Shown: piece by piece, positions 1 to 5,857 of the stretch
How positions within the stretch are numbered: the first letter of the stretch is position 1
How the letters are laid out: each line of letters starts with the position of its first letter
DNA from: JAYENY01 sp964563465
GTDB taxonomy: Bacteria > Patescibacteriota > Minisyncoccia > Minisyncoccales > PEYH01
NCBI GenBank assembly: GCA_964563465.1
Contig: CAZLVZ010000025.1
Span: 1-7,376 of the forward strand
DNA length: 7,376 bases
Direction of reading: 5' to 3'
Program-made: the position numbers and the translations under genes
Notes under the pieces: generated by a model
Databases searched by the model: none
Told to the model about the DNA's origin: nothing
Seen by the model: only the letters and a program-made list of their open reading frames with translations

Positions 1-20
1 AAGAGTCTTTATTATTATTT

Positions 21-69
21 GCGGGCTAGGATTCGAACGCTCCTCGTGCTAGCTCTAAATGGTTGGCCG
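21..69 (-). repeat. tRNA-3'-end-like dispersed repeat, copy 1
   Basis: This is one of two near-identical copies; the other starts at 637. The first 18 bases (GCGGGCTAGGATTCGAAC), read on the minus strand, look like a tRNA T-loop (TTCGAAT), T-stem 3' half (CCTAG) and acceptor 3' half. They differ from the tRNA-Gln-like gene at 738-756 by one missing G and one A/G change. No complete cloverleaf can be folded here. The arms GGGCTAG (23-29) and CTAGCTC (49-55) can pair, so the unit is a hairpin rather than a T-arm. It is followed by a separate short perfect inverted repeat, CGTCGT/ACGACG (68-73, 76-81). Bases 82-237 beyond it hold nothing I can identify. Confidence 0.7.
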
Positions 70-237
70 TCGTGGACGACGTTAGAACTATAATTCAAAG
101 AGATGAATATATTTATGTGCCTAATTTAGTTTACCCCACCCCCTGACTTACTATATATTATTTACAGATTAAAAAACTTTGGATATTGTATCTCTCTTTT
201 TTTCTGGGAGATGGGACGACGCCAGGACCTGTTTTTG

Positions 238-567
238 TTAGTAATTTACAGTCGATTGGCTAAAAATATGCACGGTTCCCAGAAAAGATACAAATGTTTT
301 ATCAACATGATCAGGACTAGGGCTCCCTGGAAACATCTTAAATCCACAACCATATCCAAATCTTACAATATACCCAAATAATGTTTTACTAGATCCACTT
401 ACCCCACAGTTCTCGCAATTAAATCCGCATCCATCCATAATGCCCTCCTGTTTAGATTCAAAGGAAATTATTGTTCTTTGTTCCGCATAATCTTTTGTTA
501 CCCATGGTGACCAAGCTAATATAACTAACAAAATTATTATAGCTAAAATTATTATTTTTTTGTTCAT
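238..567 (-). CDS. Small membrane-anchored or secreted Cys-containing protein, unknown function
   Basis: This gene encodes 109 residues. Residues 3-20 are a lysine-led hydrophobic stretch (KKIIILAIIILLVILAW) typical of a signal peptide or N-terminal anchor. The rest is predicted outside the cytoplasm and carries four cysteines: C47, C51 and C54 in the cluster DGCGFNCENCGV, plus C74 in GYGCGF. That spacing could hold a metal or form disulfides. The C-terminal part is rich in Phe, Gly and Ser (TFVSFLGTVHIF). There is no lipobox, because no cysteine follows the hydrophobic stretch. I do not recognise the family with certainty; small exported proteins of this kind are frequent in CPR genomes. The ATG is supported by a perfect TATAAT 11 bases upstream, and there is no Shine-Dalgarno. 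It sits alone between the two tRNA-like repeats. Confidence 0.65.
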   Translation of the reverse strand: MNKKIIILAIIILLVILAWSPWVTKDYAEQRTIISFESKQEGIMDGCGFNCENCGVSGSSKTLFGYIVRFGYGCGFKMFPGSPSPDHVDKTFVSFLGTVHIFSQSTVNY

Positions 568-578
568 ATTAATCTTTA

Positions 579-584
579 ATTATA
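579..584 (-). promoter_or_regulatory. Candidate -10 box for the 109-residue protein gene
   Basis: On the minus strand the sequence reads TATAAT, a perfect sigma-70 -10 hexamer, with 11 bases between it and the ATG at 567. The predicted 5' UTR would be only about four bases. No good -35 hexamer lies 16-18 bases upstream, where a T-run sits instead. In DNA this AT-rich a chance match is possible. Confidence 0.4.
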
Positions 585-599
585 TGATTTAATTCTAAC

Positions 600-622
600 A
601 AAAAAACCTTCTATTTTAAAGG
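600..622 (-). terminator. Candidate intrinsic terminator downstream of dnaX/tRNA-Gln
   Basis: On the minus strand, CCTTT-AAAATA-GAAGG forms a five-pair stem (one G·U) and is followed by seven T residues. It would end the transcript that runs through dnaX, the tRNA-Gln-like gene and repeat copy 2. It would also separate that transcript from the small protein gene that begins at 567. The stem is short, so confidence is moderate. Confidence 0.4.
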
Positions 623-636
623 GCTTAATATATTTT

Positions 637-687
637 GCGGGCTAGGATTCGAACGACGCTCCTCGTGCTAGCTCAAGTTGGTTGCCG
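637..687 (-). repeat. tRNA-3'-end-like dispersed repeat, copy 2
   Basis: This repeats copy 1 (21-69) at a distance of 616 bases. The first 18 bases are identical, then three extra bases follow (ACG or an equivalent placement), then another identical stretch (GCTCCTCGTGCTAGCTC), and finally a looser TTGGTTGCCG. The arms GGGCTAG (639-645) and CTAGCTC (668-674) pair with one wobble, and ACGA/TCGT (653-656, 663-666) can add an inner stem. On the minus strand, bases 679-690 read GGATCGGCAACC plus A, which resembles a tRNA acceptor 3' strand ending in CCA. A further T-loop-like TTCGATT lies at about 694-700. The region therefore looks like eroded tRNA ends downstream of the intact tRNA-Gln-like gene. 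Confidence 0.7.
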
Positions 688-709
688 ATCCAATAATCGA
701 ACGCGTCTC

Positions 710-728
710 GGGCGCAAGAACTGCGCTC
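710..728. repeat. Short hairpin just downstream of the tRNA-Gln-like gene
   Basis: GGGCGCA (710-716) and TGCGCTC (722-728) form seven pairs, one of them G·T, around the five-base loop AGAAC. It begins five bases past the tRNA 3' CCA. It has no U-run, so it is not a canonical terminator. It could be a processing or pausing structure, or a remnant anticodon arm of a decayed tRNA. Confidence 0.5.
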
Positions 729-732
729 AGGT

Positions 733-806
733 TGGCTGCGGGGCTAGGATTCGGACCTAGATAGTCGCCTCCAAGGGGCGATGTCCTACCATTAGACGAC
801 CCCGCA
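733..806 (-). tRNA. tRNA-Gln (anticodon UUG), divergent or possibly a pseudogene
   Basis: A full cloverleaf folds on the minus strand. The acceptor stem is TGCGGGG/CCCCGCA (800-806 with 737-743). The D-arm is GTCT/GGAC with loop AATGGTA, the anticodon stem is TCGCC/GGCGA, and the T-stem is CTAGG/CCTAG. G73 and a genome-encoded CCA lie at 733-736. The anticodon loop CCTTGGA places UUG at positions 34-36. The weak U1-A72 pair and G73 are glutaminyl-tRNA identity features in E. coli, which supports Gln. Two nearly invariant positions are altered: 33 is C instead of U, and 55 in the T-loop TCCGAAT is C instead of U. All stems are perfect or nearly so, which argues for function, but these two changes leave room for a pseudogene. 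It starts 28 bases after dnaX on the same strand and is probably co-transcribed with it. Confidence 0.8.
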
Positions 807-834
807 AAATTAAACAAATCTTATAATTGTTCTA

Positions 835-1941
835 TCATTCGTTGTCTATTATTTCAAGTATTGCCAATTCTATTGGCAATTGAGGAATTGAAGAATACCT
901 TATTTTATTCTGGGCTTCCAGAAAAAGTCGCAAAGCTCGACGAATATCGCTTTCTTTTAAATCCTTCGCTTGAGATTTCATTTGTTCTTTTACTTCTTTT
1001 GTCAAATTTCTAAAAGCTGGATTTTCTAAACTCGGACCAATCTTTAAAATTAATGTTTGCCTCAAATAATTAATGATTGCTTTTATAAACTCAGAAACAT
1101 CTATGCCTTTCTCTATCATTTTATCAAAAAAAGCAACTGCTTCTGCGCTTTTTTTCTTAAAAATTAAATCAATTAATTTAGCAACCAAAGAAACATCTAT
1201 TACTCCAAACAAATCTTTAATCACTCCCGCCGTTATCACTTGATTCTCTGATGTTTTACTAAAACTTAAGCATTGGTCAAGTAAAACTTCTGCATTTCTC
1301 ATTGCTCCATCAGCATTTATAGCGATAAGTTCAAGCGCTGACTCTTCAACTTTAATTTTTTCCTGTTTAGCAATCCATTTCAATTTCTTTATTATTTCCG
1401 GAACAGTCAATTTTCTAAAATCAAATCTCTGACATCTAGAAATAATAGTTGGTATCATTTTATGCGCCTCCGTAGTAGCTAAAATAAAAAGAGCATAAGA
1501 TGGCGGTTCCTCTAACATTTTCAATAAAGCATTTGATGCGTCTCGCGATAACTGATGAGATTCATCAATAATAAAAACCTTGTATTTTAAATGAGTTGGA
1601 GTAAATCTAATCCCCTCTCTTAATGCTCTTACATCATCAATGCCTCTATTAGAAGCCGCATCAATCTCTACTAAATCAATAGCTCTACCGTGACTCACAC
1701 TTAAACAAGCTGGACACTTGTTGCAGGGCTCTCCATTCTTGGGATTCTCGCAATTTATTCTTTTGGCTAAAAGACGGGCAATGGTTGTTTTTCCACTTCC
1801 TTTTGGACCAGAGAATAAATAACAATGAGCCAATAAATCATTTTCTATAGCATTGGTAATTGTTCGGACAATATGCTCTTGCCCGATAACTTCAGAAAAT
1901 GTTTTTGGCCTATATTTTCGATACAATACAAGGTTTGCCAT
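835..1941 (-). CDS. dnaX: DNA polymerase III clamp-loader subunit, gamma-type (DnaX)
   Basis: This AAA+ ATPase of the clamp loader opens the sliding clamp and places it on primed DNA at the fork. The 368 residues show Walker A GPKGSGKT (45-52), four zinc-ligand cysteines (C64, C73, C76, C79, the same positions as in E. coli DnaX), Walker B FIIDESH (123-129), the sensor-1 region ATTEAHK (155-161) and the SRC motif with the arginine finger (R169). The C-terminal half is helical domain III and ends at PQLPIELAILEII. The protein stops where domain III stops, so the tau-specific domains that contact DnaB and the polymerase alpha subunit are missing. No slippery heptamer in the right frame suggests a second, longer product. 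The ATG lies five bases after the stop of the GtrA-like gene, without a Shine-Dalgarno. The end carries tandem stops TGA-TAG. Confidence 0.95.
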   Translation of the reverse strand: MANLVLYRKYRPKTFSEVIGQEHIVRTITNAIENDLLAHCYLFSGPKGSGKTTIARLLAKRINCENPKNGEPCNKCPACLSVSHGRAIDLVEIDAASNRGIDDVRALREGIRFTPTHLKYKVFIIDESHQLSRDASNALLKMLEEPPSYALFILATTEAHKMIPTIISRCQRFDFRKLTVPEIIKKLKWIAKQEKIKVEESALELIAINADGAMRNAEVLLDQCLSFSKTSENQVITAGVIKDLFGVIDVSLVAKLIDLIFKKKSAEAVAFFDKMIEKGIDVSEFIKAIINYLRQTLILKIGPSLENPAFRNLTKEVKEQMKSQAKDLKESDIRRALRLFLEAQNKIRYSSIPQLPIELAILEIIDNE

Positions 1942-1946
1942 ATCTG

Positions 1947-2546
1947 TTATTTTTTGAATACAATAAATTTATAACCCAAAAAATTCCACGCCATTGCGGA
2001 AAAAGCGGCTACAACAGCTCCAAACATGCCCCAAACGCTTGGACTTAATCCAAACTTAGGTCCCAACGCATTCACCACAAAAGAGGCTATCCCAACATTA
2101 ATTAAAAATCCAACGCCACTAACTATTAAAAATTGCAAAAGTTCTTTTTTAATTTCCTGAGATTGTTTTTTCTTAAATGTCCAGTGTTTGTTCCAAAGAT
2201 AAGAATTGGTAGTAGCGCCAATAAAGCCGATTGCCTTAAAAAGAGAATAAGCCACCCCGCTAGCAATTCCCGAAACAGACATTAAAATACTTAATATACC
2301 TAAATCAACGAATGTATTGAGTGCACCCGTCAAGCCAAACTTGGCTAATTGAAAAACAAACAAAAATTTCTTTCCTATGATATGGGCAAGCCAAAAAAAG
2401 AACAAAGTGATAAGGGGAAAAATAATTGGTAATGCCCAATTTAGCCAAGCAATTTTTCCTATATCCATATTTCTCAAAATTGTTAACCCAAATAATGCAA
2501 TTGCCTCACCAATGAACAAAACAATAAAAACATCTTTCTTTTTCAT
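1947..2546 (-). CDS. GtrA-like multi-pass membrane protein
   Basis: This protein has 199 residues and about six predicted transmembrane helices (roughly 6-24, 36-58, 68-92, 96-118, 136-160 and 172-196). The section from residue 66 on fits the GtrA family: KFGLTGALNTFVDLGILSIL near the start, NSYLWNKHWTFKKK after the second family helix, and WNFLGYKFIVFKK at the C-terminus. GtrA-family proteins are thought to move polyprenyl-phosphate-linked sugars across the membrane for glycosylation of cell-envelope polymers. No glycosyltransferase partner is visible here. The usual family length is about 120-150 residues, so the two N-terminal helices (1-60) are an extension of unknown role. It is first in a unit with dnaX, five bases downstream. 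The ATG has no Shine-Dalgarno. Confidence 0.85.
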   Translation of the reverse strand: MKKKDVFIVLFIGEAIALFGLTILRNMDIGKIAWLNWALPIIFPLITLFFFWLAHIIGKKFLFVFQLAKFGLTGALNTFVDLGILSILMSVSGIASGVAYSLFKAIGFIGATTNSYLWNKHWTFKKKQSQEIKKELLQFLIVSGVGFLINVGIASFVVNALGPKFGLSPSVWGMFGAVVAAFSAMAWNFLGYKFIVFKK

Positions 2547-2551
2547 ATCTA

Positions 2552-2557
2552 ATTATG
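2552..2557 (-). promoter_or_regulatory. Candidate -10 box for the gtrA-like/dnaX unit
   Basis: The minus strand reads CATAAT, five of six matches to TATAAT, with five bases between it and the ATG at 2546. That would give a leaderless or nearly leaderless transcript. There is no clear -35 hexamer at normal spacing; a TTGATA lies 24 bases upstream, which is too far. In such AT-rich DNA this is weak on its own and gains some weight only from the parallel at cysS and dnaB. Confidence 0.35.
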
Positions 2558-2589
2558 TTAATAATAAAACTATACTTATGTTATCAAAT

Positions 2590-2618
2590 TTGAAGAAAAA
2601 AGCAAAATATATTAGAAT
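2590..2618 (+). promoter_or_regulatory. cysS promoter, placed for a leaderless mRNA
   Basis: TTGAAG (2590-2595, four of six to TTGACA) is followed by a 17-base spacer and TAGAAT (2613-2618, five of six to TATAAT). Six bases then separate the -10 box from the cysS ATG at 2625. Transcription normally starts about 6-8 bases past the -10 box, so the first transcribed base would be at or next to the A of the start codon. No Shine-Dalgarno is present. Confidence 0.6.
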
Positions 2619-2624
2619 AAGTTA

Positions 2625-4016
2625 ATGATAGAATTATACAATACACTCACAAGAAAAAAAGAAATCTTTAAACCCTTGAGAGATGGAAGGGTTAGTTTTT
2701 ATGCGTGTGGACCAACTGTTTACGGACCTGGACATATTGGACATGCTCGCACATATATTGCCTTTGATGTTATCAGAAGATACTTGGAATACAAGGGATA
2801 CAAAGTAAAGTTTGTTATGAATATCACAGATGTTCATGATGATATTATAAATTCAGCCATTAAAGAAAAAATAGATATTTTTACTCTGGGAAATAAATAT
2901 GCAAGTTTGTTTTTGAAAGAACAGAAAAATTTGGGCATTAAAAAAGCAAGTGCTTATCCGAGGGTAACTGAACATATTGACGAAATCATAAAATTCATTG
3001 AAGTGTTAGAGAAAAAAGGTTTTGCTTATGAAAAAAATGATTCTGTATATTTTGATGTTTCTAAATCTAAAGATTATGGCAAGCTCTCCAGAATCAAACT
3101 TAAAGAAGCTAAAATTTGCACAAGAGTTAATACGGATAAATATGAAAAAAAAGAACCTTGTGACTTCGTCTTGTGGAAAAAGGCAAAGGTAGGTGAAGTA
3201 AGCTGGACAAGCCCTTGGGGCAACGGAAGGCCTGGTTGGCATATAGAGTGTTCGGTAATGAATAAAGAACATTTAGGCGAACAAATTGATATTCATGCTG
3301 GAGCAAGAGATTTAATCTTTCCCCATCACGAAAACGAAATTGCGCAATCTGAAGCGATGACAGGAAAACCATTTGTGAAATATTGGCTTCACGGAGGACT
3401 ACTTAGAATAAATGGACAAAAGATGTCAAAATCGCTTGACAATTATATAACAATAAGCGATTCGCTTAAAAAATGGAATGTCCGGATTATTAGGGCGTTT
3501 GTTATCTCAAGCTCTTATCAAAGTGACATAAACTGGTCAGAAAAAAACCTTTCTCAAGCTAAAGAAAATATAAATAGAATTGATGAGTTTATTAATAAAC
3601 TCAAATGCGTGAAAAATGATGAAAACAAGGCAAAAATAAAAAAGATTATATTTGATGCTAATCAAAGTTTTGAAGTCGCAATGGAAAATAATTTCAATAC
3701 CCCAGAGGCATTGGCAGCAATTTTTGAATTAATAAAACGAATTAATCCATTTCTTGATAAAAATCAAATTACAAAAACTCAGGCAAAAGAAATTTTATCT
3801 TTTCTTAAAAAAATTGACAAGGTTTTTAATTTTATCTTCCCAGTTCAAAAAGAAAAAATTCCTTTAGTAATAAAGGATATGGTTAAAAGACGAAAACAAT
3901 TACGAAAAGAAAAAAAATGGGCAGAATCTGATAATATCAGAAAAGAAATTGAAAGATTGGGTTTTGAAATAAAAGACACGGCAACTGGCACAACAATAAA
4001 AATATCAGGAAAATAG
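2625..4016 (+). CDS. cysS: Cysteinyl-tRNA synthetase
   Basis: This class I synthetase charges tRNA-Cys with cysteine in the cytoplasm. The 463 residues match the usual length (E. coli 461). The HIGH signature is GHIGHAR (36-42), and the KMSKS loop is exact at 266-270. The zinc that selects cysteine is bound by C28 (ACGPTVYG), C209 (HIECS), H234 and E238 (FPHHENE), the same four positions as in E. coli. Also characteristic are GRPGWHIEC and DIHAGARDLIFPHHENE. The C-terminal region has the helical anticodon-binding part and ends in the typical ESDNIRKEIERLGFEIKD and GTTIKI. The ATG is supported by homology to the family N-terminus and by the promoter six bases upstream. It is divergent from the GtrA-like gene, and dnaB follows in the same direction with its own promoter. 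Confidence 0.97.
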   Translation: MIELYNTLTRKKEIFKPLRDGRVSFYACGPTVYGPGHIGHARTYIAFDVIRRYLEYKGYKVKFVMNITDVHDDIINSAIKEKIDIFTLGNKYASLFLKEQKNLGIKKASAYPRVTEHIDEIIKFIEVLEKKGFAYEKNDSVYFDVSKSKDYGKLSRIKLKEAKICTRVNTDKYEKKEPCDFVLWKKAKVGEVSWTSPWGNGRPGWHIECSVMNKEHLGEQIDIHAGARDLIFPHHENEIAQSEAMTGKPFVKYWLHGGLLRINGQKMSKSLDNYITISDSLKKWNVRIIRAFVISSSYQSDINWSEKNLSQAKENINRIDEFINKLKCVKNDENKAKIKKIIFDANQSFEVAMENNFNTPEALAAIFELIKRINPFLDKNQITKTQAKEILSFLKKIDKVFNFIFPVQKEKIPLVIKDMVKRRKQLRKEKKWAESDNIRKEIERLGFEIKDTATGTTIKISGK

Positions 4017-4026
4017 GAAACATAAC

Positions 4027-4054
4027 TTGCCAAAGCTAATAAGTTAAGTAGAAT
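4027..4054 (+). promoter_or_regulatory. dnaB promoter, placed for a leaderless mRNA
   Basis: TTGCCA (4027-4032, five of six to TTGACA) is followed by a 16-base spacer and TAGAAT (4049-4054), the same -10 hexamer as at cysS. Seven bases then separate it from the ATG at 4062. The element fills most of the 45-base gap after the cysS stop. dnaB can therefore be transcribed on its own, as a leaderless message, besides any read-through from cysS. Confidence 0.55.
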
Positions 4055-4061
4055 AAAATTG

Positions 4062-5468
4062 ATGAACAGAAATCAAAAAACAAATCAAGAATTACCCGAC
4101 AAAACACCTCCTCAAAATATTGAGGCAGAAAAAAGTTTATTGGGTAGCTTAATGATAGACAAAAACGCTATCGTCAAAGTTGTTGATTTTTTACAAAGTA
4201 GAGATTTCTATAGAACTAATCACCAAACTATTTATTCGGCAATGCAGGAATTATTTGAGAAAAATGAAATAATTGACTTCCTGTCTTTGTCTTCTCGACT
4301 TAAAGAAAAAGAAGAATTAGAAAAAATTGGTGGAAAAACCTATTTAACCGAGATAATAAATGGTGTACCTAATGCACTTCATGTTCTTGATTACGCTAAA
4401 ATCGTCCAGAAAAAAAGAATTCTTAGAGATTTGATTCAATCGTCTTACGAGATTGGTCAAATGGGCTTTAACGAAAAAGAAGATGTTGACATTTTGTTAG
4501 ATAAAGCAGAAAGCAAAATATTTAGCATCGCTCAACATTCTCTATCTCAACAATTTGCTTCCATCAAAGACGAATTAGAGGGAGCGTTTGAGAGAATTGA
4601 TAAATTATCCAAGAATAAGGGTACTCTAAGGGGAGTTCCTACTGGATTTGCTGATTTAGATAAAGTTTTGTCTGGTCTTCAAAAATCAGACCTAATAATT
4701 TTGGCTGCCAGACCTTCAATTGGAAAAAGTGGAATGGCTTTAGATATTGCAAGATATGTTGGTGTCCATGAAAAAATGCCAGTAGGAGTTTTTAGTTTAG
4801 AAATGTCAAAAGACCAAGTAATAGATAGATTCATTGCTGCCGAATCAAATGTTGATTTGTGGAAATTAAGAACAGGTACTTTATCCTCTAGTGCAGAGGA
4901 CAATGACTTTGAAAGAATCCAACACGCTTTGGGAGTTCTGTCTGAAGCCCCTATTTTTATTGACGACACTGCTGGAGCTAATATAATGCAAATGAGGGCA
5001 ATGGCTAGACGACTCCAAGCGCAACACGGCTTAGGTCTTTTGGTGGTTGACTATCTACAATTAATGGAACCAAGAAATTCCAATATGGGAATGGTAGAAC
5101 AAATGACCGAAATCTCACGATCCCTCAAGGGTTTAGCAAGAGAATTGAGTGTTCCAGTTTTAGCATTATCGCAACTCTCAAGGGCAGTGGAACAAAGAAC
5201 TCCTTCTATTCCGCGACTCTCTGACCTACGTCAAACAGGAGCACTTGAACAAGATGCAGATGTTGTCCTATTCATTTATCGCGAAGACAAATATAGAAAA
5301 GAAACAAATAGAAAAAACATAGCTGATATTTTAATTGCTAAACACAGGAATGGTCCTGTTGGCAAGATTGAACTATATTTTGACGAACAAAGGGCTAGTT
5401 TTAAAAATTTAGAAAAAAGAGAATTTGAAGAGGAAGAATCAATTATCCCTGAAGAAATTCTACCTTAA
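4062..5468 (+). CDS. dnaB: Replicative DNA helicase DnaB
   Basis: This hexameric RecA-type helicase unwinds DNA ahead of the replication fork. It has 468 residues from the ATG at 4062; a TTG three bases earlier is in frame but less likely. The N-terminal helical domain (about 16-155) begins with PPQNIEAEKSLLGSLM. After the linker, the helicase domain starts near KNKGTLRGVPTGFADLD. Walker A is ARPSIGKS (216-223), with Ser where most DnaB proteins have Thr. The catalytic Glu lies in FSLEMS (E247), Walker B is LLVVDYLQL (D330), LALSQLSR (368-374) is the polymerase-family sensor stretch, and AKHRNGPVG (R429) supplies the arginine finger. There is no intein. The tail is acidic (EFEEEESIIPEE). No primase or loader gene is adjacent. 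A promoter lies directly upstream and a strong hairpin terminator overlaps the stop codon. Confidence 0.97.
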   Translation: MNRNQKTNQELPDKTPPQNIEAEKSLLGSLMIDKNAIVKVVDFLQSRDFYRTNHQTIYSAMQELFEKNEIIDFLSLSSRLKEKEELEKIGGKTYLTEIINGVPNALHVLDYAKIVQKKRILRDLIQSSYEIGQMGFNEKEDVDILLDKAESKIFSIAQHSLSQQFASIKDELEGAFERIDKLSKNKGTLRGVPTGFADLDKVLSGLQKSDLIILAARPSIGKSGMALDIARYVGVHEKMPVGVFSLEMSKDQVIDRFIAAESNVDLWKLRTGTLSSSAEDNDFERIQHALGVLSEAPIFIDDTAGANIMQMRAMARRLQAQHGLGLLVVDYLQLMEPRNSNMGMVEQMTEISRSLKGLARELSVPVLALSQLSRAVEQRTPSIPRLSDLRQTGALEQDADVVLFIYREDKYRKETNRKNIADILIAKHRNGPVGKIELYFDEQRASFKNLEKREFEEEESIIPEEILP

Positions 5469-5502
5469 AAGGAGCTAAATCCCTATTGGAATAGCTCCTT
5501 TT
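5467..5502. terminator. Bidirectional intrinsic terminator between dnaB and rplU
   Basis: AAAAGGAGCTA (5467-5477) and TAGCTCCTTTT (5492-5502) form a perfect 11-pair stem. An inner TCC/GGA can add three more pairs around CTATT. An A-run leads in and a T-run leads out, so it works on both strands. It serves dnaB (+), whose TAA it overlaps, and rplU (-), whose stop begins 20 bases further on. Confidence 0.88.
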
Positions 5503-5521
5503 AAAATCCTGTGTATAAAAA

Positions 5522-5836
5522 TTATTTCCCGGAAATTGTTTTAATTTCCACTAAACTGAAGGCCTGACGATGGCCCTTTTTTACTTTATATCGCTTTTTT
5601 GCTTTATATTTAAAAACAATAACTTTTTTTCCTTTGCCTTGTTCTAATACCTCAGCTGTAACTTTTGCGTCTTTAACTAAGGGCCTGCCAATCTCTAATT
5701 TATTGTTTTTATCTAAAAGCAAAATTTGGTCAAATACTATCTCTTTATTAGGTTCAACTCCAACTTTTTCAATCTTTATTTTATCTCCTGGAGTAACTAT
5801 ATATTGCTTACCTCCTGTTTTGATTACAGCTAACAT
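5522..5836 (-). CDS. rplU: 50S ribosomal protein L21
   Basis: This protein binds 23S rRNA in the large subunit. The 104 residues are full length for the family. The start MLAVIKTGGKQYIVTPGDKIKIEK and the C-terminal signature KKRYKVKKGHRQAFSLVEI are diagnostic. The small beta-barrel is followed by a very lysine-rich strand that threads into rRNA. It follows rmuC by 21 bases on the same strand and is probably co-transcribed with it. The usual partner rpmA (L27) is not next to it; the position downstream is taken by the shared terminator and the convergent dnaB. The ATG has no Shine-Dalgarno; the upstream stretch is only A and T with one G. Confidence 0.96.
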   Translation of the reverse strand: MLAVIKTGGKQYIVTPGDKIKIEKVGVEPNKEIVFDQILLLDKNNKLEIGRPLVKDAKVTAEVLEQGKGKKVIVFKYKAKKRYKVKKGHRQAFSLVEIKTISGK

Positions 5837-5857
5837 ATTTTTAAATTATTCTTTTAA

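Noticed and set aside
200..240. Terminator after the 109-residue gene (CTGG/CCAG arms, or CAGGACCTG next to a T-run)
   Set aside because: The T-run lies on the plus strand, not the strand of the gene, and the stems have only four pairs.
21..687. CRISPR array
   Set aside because: There are only two repeat copies, 616 bases apart, with a coding gene between them and no regular spacers. The repeat resembles a tRNA end.
835..840. Recoded UGA (glycine) as in Gracilibacteria/Absconditabacteria
   Set aside because: None of the long genes has an internal in-frame TGA. dnaX ends in TGA followed at once by TAG, so the standard code explains everything.
1149..1155. Seven-A run in dnaX (minus strand, codons 263-265) as a programmed frameshift site
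   Set aside because: The zero-frame phase is AAG AAA AAA AGC, which does not give the X XXY YYZ arrangement used in dnaX frameshifting. The zero frame continues to a proper domain III end.
2377..2837. Open frames opposite the gtrA-like gene and opposite the 5' end of cysS
   Set aside because: They are antisense shadows of confidently identified genes, with no family resemblance and no start signals of their own.
3006..3372. Minus-strand open frames within cysS, and similar ones opposite dnaB, rplU and rmuC
   Set aside because: The sense-strand genes have complete catalytic or family motifs throughout. The antisense frames are by-products of AT-rich codon use.
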